From CAG-1031 sp964556785 (GTDB lineage Bacteria; Bacteroidota; Bacteroidia; Bacteroidales; Muribaculaceae): a stretch of DNA of 53,718 nt. How positions within the stretch are numbered: position 1 is the first letter of the stretch; each line of letters begins with the position of its first letter. The notes below the pieces were generated by a model. It did not search any database. It had not been told where the DNA came from and saw only the letters and a program-made list of their open reading frames with translations. The translations under genes and the position numbers were made by a program. Location: positions 1-53,718 of the forward strand of contig CAZKXM010000003.1 in the NCBI GenBank assembly GCA_964556785.1, written 5' to 3'. This document shows, one piece after another, positions 17,491-25,705 of this stretch.

Positions 17491-17516
17491 AAGCCCGACA
17501 ATTGTCGGGCTTAAGG
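17491..17516. terminator. Bidirectional terminator between the receptor gene and tRNA-Cys
   Basis: A perfect 22-base palindrome (17491-17512; half-site AAGCCCGACAA) forms an 8-11 bp stem. Read on the minus strand it is followed by TTTCATTAC, giving a run of five U, so it mainly ends the tRNA-Cys transcript. Read on the plus strand it also follows the receptor gene. Confidence 0.8.
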
Positions 17517-17519
17517 GTG

Positions 17520-17590
17520 AGGTACCTAGCAGAATCGAACTGCTGTACACGGTTTTGCAGACCGTTGCCTAACCACTCGGCCAAGGTACC
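17520..17590 (-). tRNA. tRNA-Cys (GCA)
   Basis: The minus strand folds as a cloverleaf: acceptor GGTACCT/AGGTACC, anticodon stem ACGGT/ACCGT with loop CTGCAAA (anticodon GCA), T-arm with TTCGATT, and discriminator U73, which is an identity element of tRNA-Cys. CCA is not encoded. The length is 71. Confidence 0.97.
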
Positions 17591-17609
17591 ATTTCGTGGT
17601 TTTGCTGTG

Positions 17610-17641
17610 CAAAAGTAGTGCTTTTATTTGTTCTGACCAAA
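17610..17641 (-). promoter_or_regulatory. Promoter of tRNA-Cys
   Basis: On the minus strand TTTG (17641-17638) and TACTTTTG (17617-17610) are 20 bases apart, a full match to the Bacteroidetes consensus. Confidence 0.75.
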
Positions 17642-17905
17642 TGTTTCGTCAAAAAATTAGCGGGATGCGTGCTTTTTATTTTTCAATCGTGAGTTGAGTA
17701 GCGTGAGACGGTTTGAAAATGCTTAGTATAATGCGATTGCTTGATGGCTCTTTCAATTGGTGGATCTTCGAAATTGGATATTGTGCGGATCTTATTTGTG
17801 ATAGAAGTTTTCCAAAAATTATTTTCAAATAGATGAATAACAATGGAGTGGGTATTTTGTGGCGTTCAAAAAGTTTTCCGAAAGTGAAATTTTAACGCGA
17901 CGGGT
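17642..17905. other. AT-rich intergenic stretch without recognisable gene
   Basis: Between the promoters of tRNA-Cys and nrdD about 260 bases carry no convincing reading frame, tRNA or strong hairpin. The stretch is clearly richer in A and T than the flanking genes. Short T-runs and A-runs occur, but I see no consensus promoter that would support a small RNA. Binding sites for an oxygen- or nucleotide-responsive regulator of nrdD could lie here, but none is recognisable. Confidence 0.4.
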
Positions 17906-17937
17906 GTTGCTCGATTGTTGCAATTGTTATATTTTTG
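17906..17937 (+). promoter_or_regulatory. Promoter of nrdD-nrdG
   Basis: TATTTTTG (17930-17937) is a full -7 match; GTTG (17906-17909) lies 20 bases upstream as an imperfect -33 box. Transcription from about 17943 leaves a leader of about 30 bases before the ATG at 17975 and excludes the earlier in-frame start at 17915. Confidence 0.65.
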
Positions 17938-17974
17938 CGGTGACAACATCAGTGTAATTTTTTCACAGAATATC

Positions 17975-20182
17975 ATGATACAGACAGTCATCAAGCGCGA
18001 CGGCCGAGTGGTGGGCTACAACGAAGAAAAAATCAAGGCAGCTATCCGCAAGGCTATGCTTCAGACCGAGAAAGGCGAGGACGAATCGCTGTTGCAAAAG
18101 ATTGCAGACCGAATCGGCATAACCGGCAACGAGCGCATGACTGTCGAGGAGATTCAGGACAGGGTTGAACTCGAGCTGATGAAAAGCCCGCGCAAGGAGG
18201 TGGCTAAGCGCTATATCGCCTATCGTGACCAGCGCAACATTGCCCGGCGCGCCAAGACCCGCGACATGTTCCTCGAGATCATCGAGGCGAAGAACAACGA
18301 CATCACCCGCGAGAACGCCAACATGAACACCGACTCTCCTGCGGGAATGATGATGAAGTTTGCAAGCGAAACAACAAAGCCGTTTGTCGACGACTATCTG
18401 CTGTCGGCCGAAGCGCGCGATGCTGTGCGGAACGGATATATCCATATCCACGACAAGGACTATTATCCCACAAAGAGCCTGACCTGCGTTCAGCACCCGT
18501 TGAACCATATTCTCAACAATGGATTTGTGGCCGGACACGGTGAGAGCCGTCCGGCAAAGCGCATTGAAACCGCGAGCGTGATTGCGTGCATATCTCTCGA
18601 AACCGCACAGAATGAAATGCATGGCGGTCAGGCAATCCCGGCATTCGACTTTTATCTGGCGCCCTTCGTCAGGTCGTCGTTTCGCGAGGAGCTTAAGAAT
18701 CTCGAGGTTGTAAGCGGCGAGGATCTGAGCGAGTTTTATGATATCGAACTCGACGATTATGTGAAGAAACCGCTCGACGGACTCGCTCTTCGTGACCGGT
18801 TGCTGCAGCATGCCATAAACAATACCGTCAGCCGTGTTCACCAGGCAATGGAGGCCTTTATCCACAACATGAACACAATTCATTCACGCGGTGGCAATCA
18901 GGTGGTGTTCAGTTCGATAAACTACGGCACCGACACATCGGCCGAGGGCAGGTGTGTGATCCGCGAGCTCCTGCGGTCAACCTACGAGGGTGTGGGCGAC
19001 GGAGCTACTGCCATTTTCCCCATCCAGATATGGAAGAAGAAGAGAGGAGTGAGTTATCTTCCCACCGACCGTAACTACGACCTCTACATGTATGCCTGCA
19101 AGGTGACGGCCCGGCGCTTTTTCCCCAACTTCGTGAATCTCGATGCAACCTTCAATCACCACGAAAAATGGGATCCGGCCGACCCCGAGCGTTATCTCTA
19201 TGAGGTGGCCACCATGGGTTGCCGCACACGCGTGTTTGAAAACCGTTTCGGTGAAAAGACGTCGGTTGGCCGCGGTAATCTGTCGTTCACCACAGTCAAT
19301 ATCGTTAGGATCGCTATCGAAACCATGATAATCAAGGATCCTCAGGAGCGTTTGCGCCGGTTTTTCGCGAAACTCGACGAAGTGCTCGACATCACTGCGC
19401 GTCAGCTATGTGACCGGTTCGATTTCCAGAAAACGGCTCTCGTCAAGCAGTTTCCGCTGCTGATGTCGCGCCTGTGGAACGGCGGTGAAAACCTGAGGCC
19501 CGACGACACCATTGAGTCGGTTATCAATCAGGGCACACTCGGAATTGGCTTCATCGGCCTGGCCGAATGCCTTGTGGCACTCACCGGAAAACATCACGGC
19601 GAGAGCGAGGAGGCGCAGCAGCTCGGATTGAGGATTGTGAGCCACATGCGGTCGCGCGCCAACGAGTTTTCTGAAAAATACCGGCATAATTTCTCCGTTC
19701 TTGCAACCCCCGCCGAGGGCTTGAGCGGAAAGTTCACCACCAAGGACCGCCGTTCATTCGGCATTCTCCCCGGAATAACCGACCGTATCTACTACACAAA
19801 CTCAAACCATGTGCCGGTTTACTACAAGTGCTCTCCGCGCCACAAAGCCCGCATCGAGGCTCCTTATCATGAGCTGTGTGGCGGCGGCCACATCTTCTAT
19901 GTGGAGATCGATGGCGACGCAACCCACAATCCGCAGGCTATCGCCGATATCGTCGACCTGATGGATAAGTACAACATCGGTTACGGTTCGGTCAATCATA
20001 ACCGCAACCGATGCATGGACTGCGGTTATGAGGATGCCACCGACGGTCTTGAGGAATGCCCGCGCTGTCATGGCCGCAACATCGACCGGCTTCAGCGCAT
20101 AACAGGCTATCTTGTAGGCACCACCGACCGCTGGAACAAGGCCAAGCTCGCCGAACTGAACGACCGTGTGGTTCACAACTGA
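17975..20182 (+). CDS. nrdD: Anaerobic ribonucleoside-triphosphate reductase (class III)
   Basis: NrdD makes deoxyribonucleotides from ribonucleoside triphosphates without oxygen, using a glycyl radical. From the ATG at 17975 the product has 735 residues. It begins with an ATP-cone (about 1-95, MIQTVIKRDGRVVGYNEEKI) for allosteric control. The C-terminus has a zinc site, CMDC and CPRC, and the glycyl radical segment RITGYLVGTTDRWN, which needs activation by NrdG. The activase gene follows at once, sharing one base (TGATG). The upstream in-frame TTG at 17915 would lie before the promoter. Presence of class III reductase fits a strict anaerobe. Confidence 0.97.
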   Translation: MIQTVIKRDGRVVGYNEEKIKAAIRKAMLQTEKGEDESLLQKIADRIGITGNERMTVEEIQDRVELELMKSPRKEVAKRYIAYRDQRNIARRAKTRDMFLEIIEAKNNDITRENANMNTDSPAGMMMKFASETTKPFVDDYLLSAEARDAVRNGYIHIHDKDYYPTKSLTCVQHPLNHILNNGFVAGHGESRPAKRIETASVIACISLETAQNEMHGGQAIPAFDFYLAPFVRSSFREELKNLEVVSGEDLSEFYDIELDDYVKKPLDGLALRDRLLQHAINNTVSRVHQAMEAFIHNMNTIHSRGGNQVVFSSINYGTDTSAEGRCVIRELLRSTYEGVGDGATAIFPIQIWKKKRGVSYLPTDRNYDLYMYACKVTARRFFPNFVNLDATFNHHEKWDPADPERYLYEVATMGCRTRVFENRFGEKTSVGRGNLSFTTVNIVRIAIETMIIKDPQERLRRFFAKLDEVLDITARQLCDRFDFQKTALVKQFPLLMSRLWNGGENLRPDDTIESVINQGTLGIGFIGLAECLVALTGKHHGESEEAQQLGLRIVSHMRSRANEFSEKYRHNFSVLATPAEGLSGKFTTKDRRSFGILPGITDRIYYTNSNHVPVYYKCSPRHKARIEAPYHELCGGGHIFYVEIDGDATHNPQAIADIVDLMDKYNIGYGSVNHNRNRCMDCGYEDATDGLEECPRCHGRNIDRLQRITGYLVGTTDRWNKAKLAELNDRVVHN

Positions 20183-20685
20183 TGCAGTTTAACATTCTCG
20201 ACATCGTTCCCGGGACAACGGTCGACGGCCCGGGATTGCGCACGGCGATCTACATGGCCGGGTGTAACCACGGTTGCCCGGGCTGTCATAATCCCGAGTC
20301 GTGGGATTTCAATGCCGGGCGACGGCTTACGCTCAGCGAGATTATGGCTACGGTGATCGACAACGGCTTCCCGGTCACACTCACCGGCGGCGATCCTCTC
20401 TGCACCCCTGCAGCTACCGAGTGTATTATAGACTCCGTCAGAGAGGCCGATCTGGGTGACATCTGGCTCTACACCGGCTTCACCTTCGAGGAAATCCTTG
20501 CTGATGAACGCCTGTGTCGCCTGGCTTCTAAGGTAGATGTGATTGTTGAAGGTCCGTTTGATGAACATTTGCGCGACATCTCGCTGAGGTTTCGCGGGTC
20601 GGACAACCAGCGGATTCTCCTCGCGCCGCAATCGCTTTCGGCAGGTTCACCCGTTATGTGGCAACCACCCGTTTTCGATATATAA
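20182..20685 (+). CDS. nrdG: Anaerobic ribonucleotide reductase activase
   Basis: NrdG is the radical SAM enzyme that puts the glycyl radical on NrdD. The product of 167 residues has the cluster motif CNHGCPGC (Cys28, Cys32, Cys35) followed by HNPESWDF, typical of NrdG, and the GGDPL motif for S-adenosylmethionine. The start is the ATG overlapping the nrdD stop (20182), which gives the expected N-terminus MQFNILDIVPGT; the frame remains open upstream inside nrdD, but that part is not family sequence. Coupled translation with nrdD is likely. Confidence 0.96.
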   Translation: MQFNILDIVPGTTVDGPGLRTAIYMAGCNHGCPGCHNPESWDFNAGRRLTLSEIMATVIDNGFPVTLTGGDPLCTPAATECIIDSVREADLGDIWLYTGFTFEEILADERLCRLASKVDVIVEGPFDEHLRDISLRFRGSDNQRILLAPQSLSAGSPVMWQPPVFDI

Positions 20686-20716
20686 TAAAGGGACGCAGCG
20701 TGCGTTATTATTGAGT

Positions 20717-23128
20717 ATGATCACGCTGAAACCACGCTTAATCGCCATATATCTCTGTGCCCTCATTGCGGGCATAATGACTGTCGCCGCTGAAAACGTA
20801 AAGATTCAGGGAAAGGTCACCGACCAGCAGAACGAACCGGTAGAGTTTGTGACCGTGCGCATCGGTGGCACGGCCATCGGCACTAACACGGGTCTTGACG
20901 GCTGCTATTCGCTCACCACTGCGGCTGCCGATACAATCACCGTTCACTTTTCGTGCATCGGATTCAAGGAGGAGAAGCGGGTGCTGATCGATGCCAAAGG
21001 CGATGTGACCGTCAACATGCGCATGGTTCCTAATGCTCTGGCCCTCGGCGAGCTCGAAGTTACCGAAGTGCGCCGACAGACAGGGTCGATGGTGACAATC
21101 GACCGCGAGACAATGAAGCTCTCTCCCGATGTGTCAGGTGGCTCAGTCGAATCGATGATAACCACACTGGCCGGTGTCAATTCATCAAACGAAATGTCGT
21201 CGCAATACAGTGTTCGCGGTGGCTCGTATGATGAGAACAGCGTCTACATCAACGGCATTGAAGTTTACCGCCCCATGCTCATTTCGTCGGGCCAGCAGGA
21301 AGGATTGAGTATTATCAATCCCGATCTTGTAGGCGCAATCGGCTTCTCGACCGGCGGATTCACGGCTGAGTATGGCGACAAGATGTCGAGTGTGCTCGAC
21401 ATCTCTTACCGCGATCCCGAGGCGTTTGAAGGCTCGGTTAGCTTGTCGCTCATGGGAGGCAGTCTGGCCATCGGTCAGAGCACCAAGAAGTTCAGCCAGC
21501 TCCACGGCATACGCTACAAGCGCAATGCCTCGTTGCTCAGCTCAATGGAGACAAAGGGTGAGTATGATCCCTCTTACTTTGATTATCAGACATCTATCAC
21601 TCTCAAGCCAACCGACAAATGGCGGATCAATTTCCTTGGCAACATCTCCATCAACAATTATAAGTTTACACCTGTCAACCGGCAGACAAACTTCGGTACG
21701 TCGACCGATGCCAAGAAGTTCACGGTTTATTTCGACGGCGGGGAGCACGATAAGTTTGAAACATGGTTCGGTGCCCTGAATGCCACATACAGGCCGTCGC
21801 GCGCAACCGATTTCACCGTTATGGCCTCAGGATTTCTGAGCAATGAGCTTGTGTCATACGACATCTCAGGTGAATATTGGCTCGACCAAGCCGGAACCGA
21901 GGAGGTTGGCGGTGAGCTTGGAGTGGGCCGCTATCAGGAGCATGCGCGCAACCGACTGAAATCATCCGTTATCTCATTTGCGCTTCGCGGGAATACGGGG
22001 ATCAGGAATCACACCCTCAGCTATGGTGTTACACTTAACTCCGAGCGCATCATGGAGCGCTCACGCGAGTGGGAGAGACGCGATTCTGCTGGATATTCTC
22101 TCCCCACCGATCCTGATATGGTGAAGGTTGTCTACAATCTCTCGTCGCGCAACGACATTTCGTCGACCCGCTTCTCCTTTTTCGCGATGGACACCTATAA
22201 AATCTCAACCTCGGCCGGTTACCTGAATCTTAACGGCGGTGTCCGCATGAGCTACTGGAGCTTCAACCGCGAGTTTCTTTTCAGCCCGCGAATCAATATC
22301 GGTTTTGTGCCCGATCGCAATCCTCTCTGGACCTTCCGCTTTGCAACCGGTCTCTATTATCAGTCACCCTTCTTCAAGGAGTACAGGATAGCGCAGGCCG
22401 ATGCCGACGGCAACCAGACTATTTCGCTCAACCGCGATATCAAGTCGCAGAGGTCGTATCAGGTAATATTCGGATCAGACTATACCTTCCGCGCCATGAA
22501 CAGGCCGTTCAAAGTGTCGGCCGAAGCCTATTACAAGGCTCTCGGCAACCTGATTCCTTACGAGATCGACAACCTCAAGATTGTCTATTCCGGCCGTAAC
22601 GAAACTTCGGGTTATGCGATGGGCCTCGATATGAAGTTTTTCGGACAGTTCGTCCCCGGCACTGACTCTTGGGTGTCGTTTTCGCTGATGAAGACTCAGG
22701 AGACCCTCAACGGCAAGAAGGTGCCCCGTCCAACAGATCAGCGATATTCGTTCGCACTTTATTTCACTGATTACTTTCCCAAATTTCCGAAGCTTAAATT
22801 CAGTCTTCGCGGAATCTTCAGTGACGGACTACCCACAACTGCTCCGCGTTCGAGCCGCGATCAGGGCTATTTCCGCACTCCGGCCTACAAACGTCTCGAT
22901 ATCGGGCTGAGCTACGGCCTGCTCACACCCTTGAAAGAGGGTCAGTCGCGCGAAAACTTCTGGCGCCATTTCAAGAGTATATGGCTCGGAGTTGATTGTT
23001 TCAACCTGCTCGACATCTCCAACGTGAGCTCCTACTATTGGGTAACTGATGTCAACGACATCCAGTATGCCGTGCCCAACTATCTCACTCGCCGGCAGAT
23101 CAACGTGCGCCTCACCGTTGATTTCTGA
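20717..23128 (+). CDS. TonB-dependent receptor with carboxypeptidase-like N-terminal domain
   Basis: From the ATG at 20717 the product has 803 residues. A signal peptide (to about residue 26) is followed by a CarboxypepD_reg-like domain (about 27-110: VKIQGKVTDQQNEPVEFVTVRIGGT), a plug domain (VESMITTLAGVNSSNEMSSQY, VYINGIEVYRP, GFTAEYGDKMSSVLDI) and a barrel to the end (RQINVRLTVDF). Such receptors import large or scarce nutrients across the outer membrane with energy from TonB. No SusD partner or regulator lies beside it, so the substrate is open. The gene begins 31 bases after nrdG and ends at a strong terminator; it may be read partly from the nrdD promoter. Confidence 0.9.
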   Translation: MITLKPRLIAIYLCALIAGIMTVAAENVKIQGKVTDQQNEPVEFVTVRIGGTAIGTNTGLDGCYSLTTAAADTITVHFSCIGFKEEKRVLIDAKGDVTVNMRMVPNALALGELEVTEVRRQTGSMVTIDRETMKLSPDVSGGSVESMITTLAGVNSSNEMSSQYSVRGGSYDENSVYINGIEVYRPMLISSGQQEGLSIINPDLVGAIGFSTGGFTAEYGDKMSSVLDISYRDPEAFEGSVSLSLMGGSLAIGQSTKKFSQLHGIRYKRNASLLSSMETKGEYDPSYFDYQTSITLKPTDKWRINFLGNISINNYKFTPVNRQTNFGTSTDAKKFTVYFDGGEHDKFETWFGALNATYRPSRATDFTVMASGFLSNELVSYDISGEYWLDQAGTEEVGGELGVGRYQEHARNRLKSSVISFALRGNTGIRNHTLSYGVTLNSERIMERSREWERRDSAGYSLPTDPDMVKVVYNLSSRNDISSTRFSFFAMDTYKISTSAGYLNLNGGVRMSYWSFNREFLFSPRINIGFVPDRNPLWTFRFATGLYYQSPFFKEYRIAQADADGNQTISLNRDIKSQRSYQVIFGSDYTFRAMNRPFKVSAEAYYKALGNLIPYEIDNLKIVYSGRNETSGYAMGLDMKFFGQFVPGTDSWVSFSLMKTQETLNGKKVPRPTDQRYSFALYFTDYFPKFPKLKFSLRGIFSDGLPTTAPRSSRDQGYFRTPAYKRLDIGLSYGLLTPLKEGQSRENFWRHFKSIWLGVDCFNLLDISNVSSYYWVTDVNDIQYAVPNYLTRRQINVRLTVDF

Positions 23129-23155
23129 TTCGGATTAAGAAATGAATAAAAAGAA

Positions 23156-23194
23156 AGCGGGGCCGTGTCACAATTTGACACGGCCCCGCTCTTT
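23156..23194. terminator. Strong bidirectional terminator
   Basis: A perfect 15-bp stem, AGCGGGGCCGTGTCA (23156-23170) with its complement at 23176-23190, closes a CAATT loop. CTTT follows on the plus strand and TTTCTTTTT on the minus strand, so it separates the convergent receptor and kbl genes in both directions. Confidence 0.92.
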
Positions 23195-23217
23195 AGTTGT
23201 CCTGAAGCTAAAGGGTG

Positions 23218-24411
23218 TTACTTGAGCACACCGAGCTTTTTGCCGACTTTGATGAAGGCTGCGATCGCGCGATCGAGCTGCTCGCGGTTGTGACCGGCGC
23301 TGAGCTGAACACGGATGCGGGCCTCGCCTTTGGGAACCACGGGATAGTAGAATCCGGTTACGTAGATGCCCTCTTTCTGCATTTCAGCGGCAAAGTCCTG
23401 GCTAAGCTTGGCATCATAGAGCATCACGGCGCAGATGGCGCTCTGGGTGGGCTTGATGTCAAAGCCGGCCTCAAGCATCTTGTCGCGGAAATAGTTGACG
23501 TTATCCATCAGGCGGTCGTGAAGTTCGTTGCTCTCATTGAGCATCTTGAACATCTCGAGGCTTGCGCCTACGATTGCGGGAGCGACAGAGTTGGAGAACA
23601 GGTAGGGACGTGAACGCTGACGGAGCATGTCGATCACCTCCTTCGGGCCTGTTGTGAAACCGCCCATTGCGCCGCCGAACGATTTGCCCAGGGTGCCGGT
23701 GTGGATGTCAATCTTATCGTAGCAGTCAAACTGCTCAGCCACGCCGCGGCCTGTCGGACCAACAACACCGGCAGAGTGGCTCTCGTCAACCATCACAAGT
23801 GCGCCATATTTTTCTGCAAGTTCGCAGATTTTGTCCATGGGCGCAACATTTCCGTCCATCGAGAAGACACCGTCGGTTGCAATGATCTTGAAGCGGCAGT
23901 CTTTAGCTTCCTGCAGGCAGCGTTCAAGATCGGCCATGTCGGCATTGGCATAGCGGAAACGTTTTGCCTTGCAAAGACGCACACCGTCAATGATCGAGGC
24001 ATGATTGAGTGCATCGCTGATAATAGCGTCTTCAGCCGAGAAGAGGGGTTCGAACAGACCGCCGTTGGCATCGAAGCAAGCTGCGTAGAGAATGGTGTCT
24101 TCGGTATGGAAGTAATCGGAAATAGCCTTTTCAAGAGCCTTGTGGAGGTCTTGTGTGCCACAGATGAAGCGCACGGAGCTCATGCCGTAGCCGCGTTCGT
24201 CCATCGCTTTCTTGGCTGCTTCGATAAGGCGCTTGTTGTCGCTCAGACCGAGATAGTTGTTGGCGCAGAAGTTGAGCACTTCCTTGTCGCTGCCCTCAAC
24301 TTCGATGTCAGCCTTCTGGGGAGTGGTGATGACGCGCTCGTTTTTGTAGAGACCGGCGTCCTTTATCTCCTGTAACTCTTTCGTGAGATGTTTCTTATAC
24401 TCTTCGTACAT
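23218..24411 (-). CDS. kbl: Glycine C-acetyltransferase (2-amino-3-ketobutyrate CoA ligase)
   Basis: Kbl is a pyridoxal-phosphate enzyme that splits 2-amino-3-ketobutyrate with CoA into glycine and acetyl-CoA, the second step of threonine breakdown. The 397-residue product is of normal length, with LNFCANNYLGLS, VRFICGTQDLHK, MVDESHSAGVVGPTGRG and the lysine motif TLGKSFGGAMGG. The start is set at 24411 (MYEEYKKHLT), matching relatives; the frame is open to a TTG at 24447, but the promoter -7 box lies there. It is divergent from the threonine dehydrogenase gene that makes its substrate. Confidence 0.97.
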   Translation of the reverse strand: MYEEYKKHLTKELQEIKDAGLYKNERVITTPQKADIEVEGSDKEVLNFCANNYLGLSDNKRLIEAAKKAMDERGYGMSSVRFICGTQDLHKALEKAISDYFHTEDTILYAACFDANGGLFEPLFSAEDAIISDALNHASIIDGVRLCKAKRFRYANADMADLERCLQEAKDCRFKIIATDGVFSMDGNVAPMDKICELAEKYGALVMVDESHSAGVVGPTGRGVAEQFDCYDKIDIHTGTLGKSFGGAMGGFTTGPKEVIDMLRQRSRPYLFSNSVAPAIVGASLEMFKMLNESNELHDRLMDNVNYFRDKMLEAGFDIKPTQSAICAVMLYDAKLSQDFAAEMQKEGIYVTGFYYPVVPKGEARIRVQLSAGHNREQLDRAIAAFIKVGKKLGVLK

Positions 24412-24444
24412 TGGTAATTGAGTTTTAAGGTTCGTTTCCGGGTC

Positions 24445-24507
24445 CAAATTTACTGATAATTTTTGAAAGTAATGTAGCCCTACTCGCTATAATTATTACT
24501 ATCTTTG
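24445..24507. promoter_or_regulatory. Divergent promoters of kbl and tdh
   Basis: TAAATTTG on the minus strand (24452-24445) is the -7 box for kbl, and TATCTTTG on the plus strand (24500-24507) is the one for the dehydrogenase gene. Clear -33 boxes are missing for both, which can mean dependence on an activator. The 47 bases between the boxes could hold a shared regulatory site. Confidence 0.6.
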
Positions 24508-24540
24508 CGGAAACATTTGCATCGAATAAATTAACCTACC

Positions 24541-25497
24541 ATGAAGAATATCCTTGTCATAGGGTCGACAGGACAGATCGGTTCAGAACTGACCATGCGT
24601 CTTCGTCGGGAATACCCTAACGGTAATGTTGTCTGCGGGTATATTAAAGGTGCCGAGCCTAAGGGAGAACTCCTCGAAAGCGGCCCCGCGGAAGAAGTCG
24701 ACATCACCAATCCCGCACAGATAGCTGAAGCTGTCGACAAATACAATGTCGACACCATCTATAATCTTGCCGCGCTTCTGAGCGCTGTGGCTGAAGGAAA
24801 ACCCCAGCTCGCTTGGAAGATCGGTGTGGGAGGTCTGTTCAACTGTCTCGAGGTGTCGAGAGAGAAAGGTTGCGCGCTCTTTACCCCGAGCTCAATCGGT
24901 TCGTTCGGCCCCGCCACTCCGCGCGACAAAACTCCTCAGGACACAATTCAGCGCCCAGAAACAATCTACGGTGTCACCAAGGTTACCGGCGAGATGCTCA
25001 GTGACTACTATGCACGCCGTTTCGGTGTCGACACCCGTTCGGTTCGCTTCCCCGGCCTGATCAGCTACGTGGCTCCTCCCGGCGGCGGTACAACCGACTA
25101 TGCTGTGGATATCTACTATTCAGCCGTCAAGGGCGAGACATTCCGCTGCCCGCTGGCTCCCGGCACCTTCATGGACATGATGTATATGCCCGATGCTCTC
25201 CGTGCCGCCATCGAGATTATGGAAGCTGATCCTAAACGCCTTGTTCACCGCAACTCGTTCAACATCGCCTCGATGAGCTTCGATCCTGAAATCATCTACA
25301 ATAAGATTAAGGAATATGTTCCTGACTTCAAGATGGTTTATGAGCAGGATTCACTTCGCCAGGCTATTGCCGACTCATGGCCCAACAGCCTCGATGACTC
25401 ATGCGCACGCGAGGAATGGGACTGGAAGCCCGAATATGATCTCGATGCCATGACGCGCGACATGCTCAAGCATCTCCGCGAGAAACTTGGCAAGTGA
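24541..25497 (+). CDS. Short-chain L-threonine 3-dehydrogenase
   Basis: A 318-residue SDR/epimerase-fold protein. GSTGQIG (residues 8-14) is the NAD-binding loop, and Tyr143 and Lys147 in YGVTK are the catalytic pair. It matches the short-chain threonine dehydrogenases (LAALLSAVAEGKP, SSIGSFGP, RFPGLISYVAPPGGGTTDYAVDIY), which oxidise threonine to 2-amino-3-ketobutyrate. Kbl, encoded on the opposite strand 129 bases away, uses this product, so the two form a threonine-to-glycine pathway yielding NADH and acetyl-CoA. It is unrelated in sequence to the zinc-dependent Tdh of E. coli. A strong terminator follows. Confidence 0.93.
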   Translation: MKNILVIGSTGQIGSELTMRLRREYPNGNVVCGYIKGAEPKGELLESGPAEEVDITNPAQIAEAVDKYNVDTIYNLAALLSAVAEGKPQLAWKIGVGGLFNCLEVSREKGCALFTPSSIGSFGPATPRDKTPQDTIQRPETIYGVTKVTGEMLSDYYARRFGVDTRSVRFPGLISYVAPPGGGTTDYAVDIYYSAVKGETFRCPLAPGTFMDMMYMPDALRAAIEIMEADPKRLVHRNSFNIASMSFDPEIIYNKIKEYVPDFKMVYEQDSLRQAIADSWPNSLDDSCAREEWDWKPEYDLDAMTRDMLKHLREKLGK

Positions 25498-25538
25498 TTC
25501 TTCACGGTCTGCGAATATAAGTTTCTTTTTTTACAATA

Positions 25539-25580
25539 CAGAGTCTGCACCGACAGCCGGATGCAGACTCTGATTTTTTT
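25539..25580 (+). terminator. Terminator after the threonine dehydrogenase gene
   Basis: CAGAGTCTGCA (25539-25549) pairs perfectly with TGCAGACTCTG (25562-25572), and the run ATTTTTTT follows. Confidence 0.9.
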
Positions 25581-25643
25581 GATCGCCGACAGGTGAGGCT
25601 TCATGCATGATCGGACAGCTGAGCTCACCGGCTTGCAATAAAG

Positions 25644-25679
25644 AACCGGCGCCCGATTCCGAGGAAACAGACGCCGGTT
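25644..25679 (-). terminator. Terminator after dsbD
   Basis: AACCGGCG (25644-25651) pairs with CGCCGGTT (25672-25679) around a 20-base loop that may fold further. On the minus strand CTTTATTG follows. It lies 27 bases after the dsbD stop. Confidence 0.65.
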
Positions 25680-25705
25680 TGTAGAATTTGTTTTAGCGGT
25701 CGGCC

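Noticed and set aside
23701..24375. A 224-residue plus-strand frame
   Set aside because: It is antisense to kbl, a full-length well-conserved gene.
24412..24447. Longer N-terminus of kbl
   Set aside because: It begins at a TTG within the promoter -7 box and has no similarity to the family.
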